From the NCBI GenBank assembly GCA_017447725.1, contig JAFSMX010000031.1, forward strand, positions 1 to 43,429: a stretch of 43,429 bases of DNA, in the 5' to 3' direction. Position numbers and translations under genes: made by a program. Positions within the stretch are counted from its first letter, which is position 1; each line of letters begins with the position of its first letter. The notes beneath the pieces were generated by a model. The model was not told the DNA's origin. It did no database searches and saw only the letters and a program-made list of their open reading frames with translations. Shown in pieces: positions 42,238 to 43,429 of the stretch. The DNA comes from Bacilli bacterium (GTDB taxonomy: Bacteria; Bacillota_I; Bacilli_A; RFN20; CAG-826).

Positions 42238-42768
42238 ATGGCCAAGTTATTGAACTTAAAAGAAAAAGGGTTGGGTGGAGAAATTCTCCGATTTATCGTT
42301 ACTGGTGGTATCGCAACTATCATCGATTTTCTTGTTTCATATTTGGTCGCCTCATTTTTACCGGATTCAATTGGGGTATGGAAAGAAGTTATCTACACCG
42401 CAGCAGGCTTTGCAGTCTCGCTTGTAGCAAACTACATTTTATCCGTTGTTTGGGTCTATAAAAATGTTGATGAAAACGTTAATCCTAAATCCGCCAAAAA
42501 CATTCTTTTATTCATTGCTCTTTCAGTTATTGGATTAGGAATTGGCATTGCTATTATGATTGGCTTCAGAGCTTTAGATGATGCTGCAATTCATTCATCG
42601 TTCGAGGGTTGGCTTGACTTTATTACCAAAGGTAAAGAGTTCTCGTTTAAAGCTTTTGGATGGGCAGTCCTATTCTTTGGATTTAAAACATTAGTTGTTC
42701 TTGTTTGGAACTATTTAAGTAGAAAAAAACTCATCTTCAAATCGAAAGATGAGTCTTCTTCAAATTAA
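42238..42768 (+). CDS. GtrA-like membrane protein
   Basis: A GtrA/DPMS-like four-helix membrane protein of 176 residues. LRFIVTGGIATIIDFLVSYL (helix 1), GFAVSLVANYILSVVWVYKN (helix 2 and loop), a helix at about 88-110, and AFGWAVLFFGFKTLVVLVWN (last). GtrA proteins are thought to flip or present polyprenyl-phosphate sugars for cell-envelope glycosylation. The polyprenyl-type glycosyltransferase at 11943 is a possible partner at a distance. I choose ATG 42238; an in-frame TTG at 42220 overlaps the -10. The 3' end of the gene contains the terminator of the opposite-strand gene. Confidence 0.85.
   Translation: MAKLLNLKEKGLGGEILRFIVTGGIATIIDFLVSYLVASFLPDSIGVWKEVIYTAAGFAVSLVANYILSVVWVYKNVDENVNPKSAKNILLFIALSVIGLGIGIAIMIGFRALDDAAIHSSFEGWLDFITKGKEFSFKAFGWAVLFFGFKTLVVLVWNYLSRKKLIFKSKDESSSN
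42722..42754 (-). terminator. Terminator of the MazG-like gene, inside gtrA
   Basis: A perfect 9-bp stem ACTCATCTT/AAGATGAGT with an 8-nt loop. On the minus strand it is followed by seven T residues; on the plus strand it is not. It lies within the last 50 bp of the gtrA coding sequence. Confidence 0.8.
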
Positions 42769-42777
42769 TTTTAATAT

Positions 42778-43110
42778 CTATTTTTTATTTCGATATTCAG
42801 TGTATTTCTTCGATGAACCTCGGACTAATTCAGCTGGATATTTTTTCTCGTTTGCATCTAATTTTGTATTAACTATTTCATCAATGTCGAGAAGGTAATG
42901 ATCTGCCATTAATGTGCAATACATAATGACATCAGCAAGTTCTTCTTTAACCTTGTCCAATGATTTTTCATCTTTTGTCCATTGGAAGACTTCGAGAAGT
43001 TCGCTTGCTTCAATGCAAATTGATTTCGCTAAATTTTCACCTGTATGAAATTGTGCCCAGTCACGGTCTTCACGAAATTTCATTAGGCGATCATAAGTCT
43101 CTTTTTTCAT
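42778..43110 (-). CDS. MazG-like nucleotide pyrophosphohydrolase
   Basis: A small all-alpha NTP pyrophosphatase (110 residues from the ATG of MKKETYDRLMKFREDRDWAQ at 43110). The metal-binding acidic motifs are EASELLEVFQW (about 35-45) and EELADVIMYCTLMADHYLLD, matching the E-x-x-E and E-x-x-D patterns of the MazG/dCTPase (RS21-C6-like) group. It probably removes modified or surplus dNTPs. Five further codons upstream to 43125 are open but lack an SD. It follows gpmA by about 20 bp on the same strand. Confidence 0.85.
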   Translation of the reverse strand: MKKETYDRLMKFREDRDWAQFHTGENLAKSICIEASELLEVFQWTKDEKSLDKVKEELADVIMYCTLMADHYLLDIDEIVNTKLDANEKKYPAELVRGSSKKYTEYRNKK

Positions 43111-43132
43111 CGAAATTACCAGCAAAAACTAA

Positions 43133-43429
43133 TTATTTCTTCGCTTTTCCTTGATTTGCGACAGCTTCCATTTCGGCTTTGAGTGCGGCTTCATCCATTA
43201 AGTAATAATGTTTCACTGCATTCATTTTTTCATCGAATTCATAGACTAGTGGAACACCAGTTGGAATGTTAACTCCAACGATTTCACTATCGGCCATGTG
43301 ATCGAAGTATTTGACTAAAGCACGTAAAGAGTTACCGTGAGCAACGATTAAGCAGCGTTTGCCACTTTCCATTGCTGGTTTAATAACTTCTTCAAAATAT
43401 GGGACAGCACGAGCAACAGTCATTTCCAA
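43133..43429 (-). CDS. gpmA: 2,3-bisphosphoglycerate-dependent phosphoglycerate mutase, C-terminal part
   Basis: The gene enters from the right edge; 98 codons are visible and no start codon is in view (the first complete codon, TTG, is an internal leucine). [18 protein letters not shown] contains the second active-site histidine of the dPGM family, and [13 protein letters not shown] and KHYYLMDE are typical of the GpmA C-terminus. It interconverts 3- and 2-phosphoglycerate in glycolysis. The C-terminal extension ([17 protein letters not shown]) is in the usual range. Confidence 0.95.
   Translation of the reverse strand: MEMTVARAVPYFEEVIKPAMESGKRCLIVAHGNSLRALVKYFDHMADSEIVGVNIPTGVPLVYEFDEKMNAVKHYYLMDEAALKAEMEAVANQGKAKK

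Overview
The window is a 43 kb chromosomal segment of a low-GC Gram-positive bacterium (Bacillota). Gene order (S10-spc-alpha ribosomal block with secY-adk-map-infA-rpmJ, plus ecfA1-ecfA2-ecfT-truA and rplM-rpsI), group-II ECF transporters, a zinc-type S14 and a YeeI-type YebC point to Bacilli, probably a host-associated lineage near Mollicutes or Erysipelotrichia. That placement is inference from gene content. The genetic code is standard: tryptophan is TGG throughout and TGA serves as a stop.

Positions 1-800 look like an accessory edge beside a tRNA cluster. They hold the start of a type III restriction-modification methyltransferase, a divergent XRE-type regulator, three evenly spaced operators between them, and a degraded reading frame. 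A tRNA operon (Ile-Val-Thr, minus strand) with its own promoter and terminator follows. Then come rplM-rpsI, a DUF296 gene, yebC, and the operon dCMP deaminase-ecfA1-ecfA2-ecfT-truA (ECF energizing module). The operon smpB-folC-folT-like-small membrane protein follows, pairing folate uptake with polyglutamylation.

Positions 10.1-22.3 kb separate genes that adjoin one another in other Bacilli (rplQ and ecfA1). This stretch holds a plus-strand, translationally coupled trio (unknown membrane protein, FNT channel, family-2 glycosyltransferase), a 1342-residue secreted subtilase with Ig-like domains, the preTA dihydropyrimidine dehydrogenase pair, and lemA with a large unrecognised membrane partner.

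Positions 22.3-37.6 kb are one long minus-strand ribosomal block from rpsJ to rplQ. It lacks rpmD (L30). Five of its proteins (L3, L22, S17, L5, S5) carry long low-complexity tails, mostly Ala/Lys/Glu/Pro. It is preceded by a structured leader and a candidate promoter.

Positions 37.8-42.0 kb form a prs-queT-tgt-queA-queH operon, which together imports a queuosine precursor and completes tRNA queuosine. The right edge has gtrA, a MazG-like hydrolase and the 3' part of gpmA.

Several operon-head genes (prs, gtrA, the 10148 gene, the lemA-partner gene) have a -10 box only 5-11 nt from the start codon and no Shine-Dalgarno sequence, suggesting leaderless transcripts. Operon-internal genes usually have clear GGAGG-type sites.
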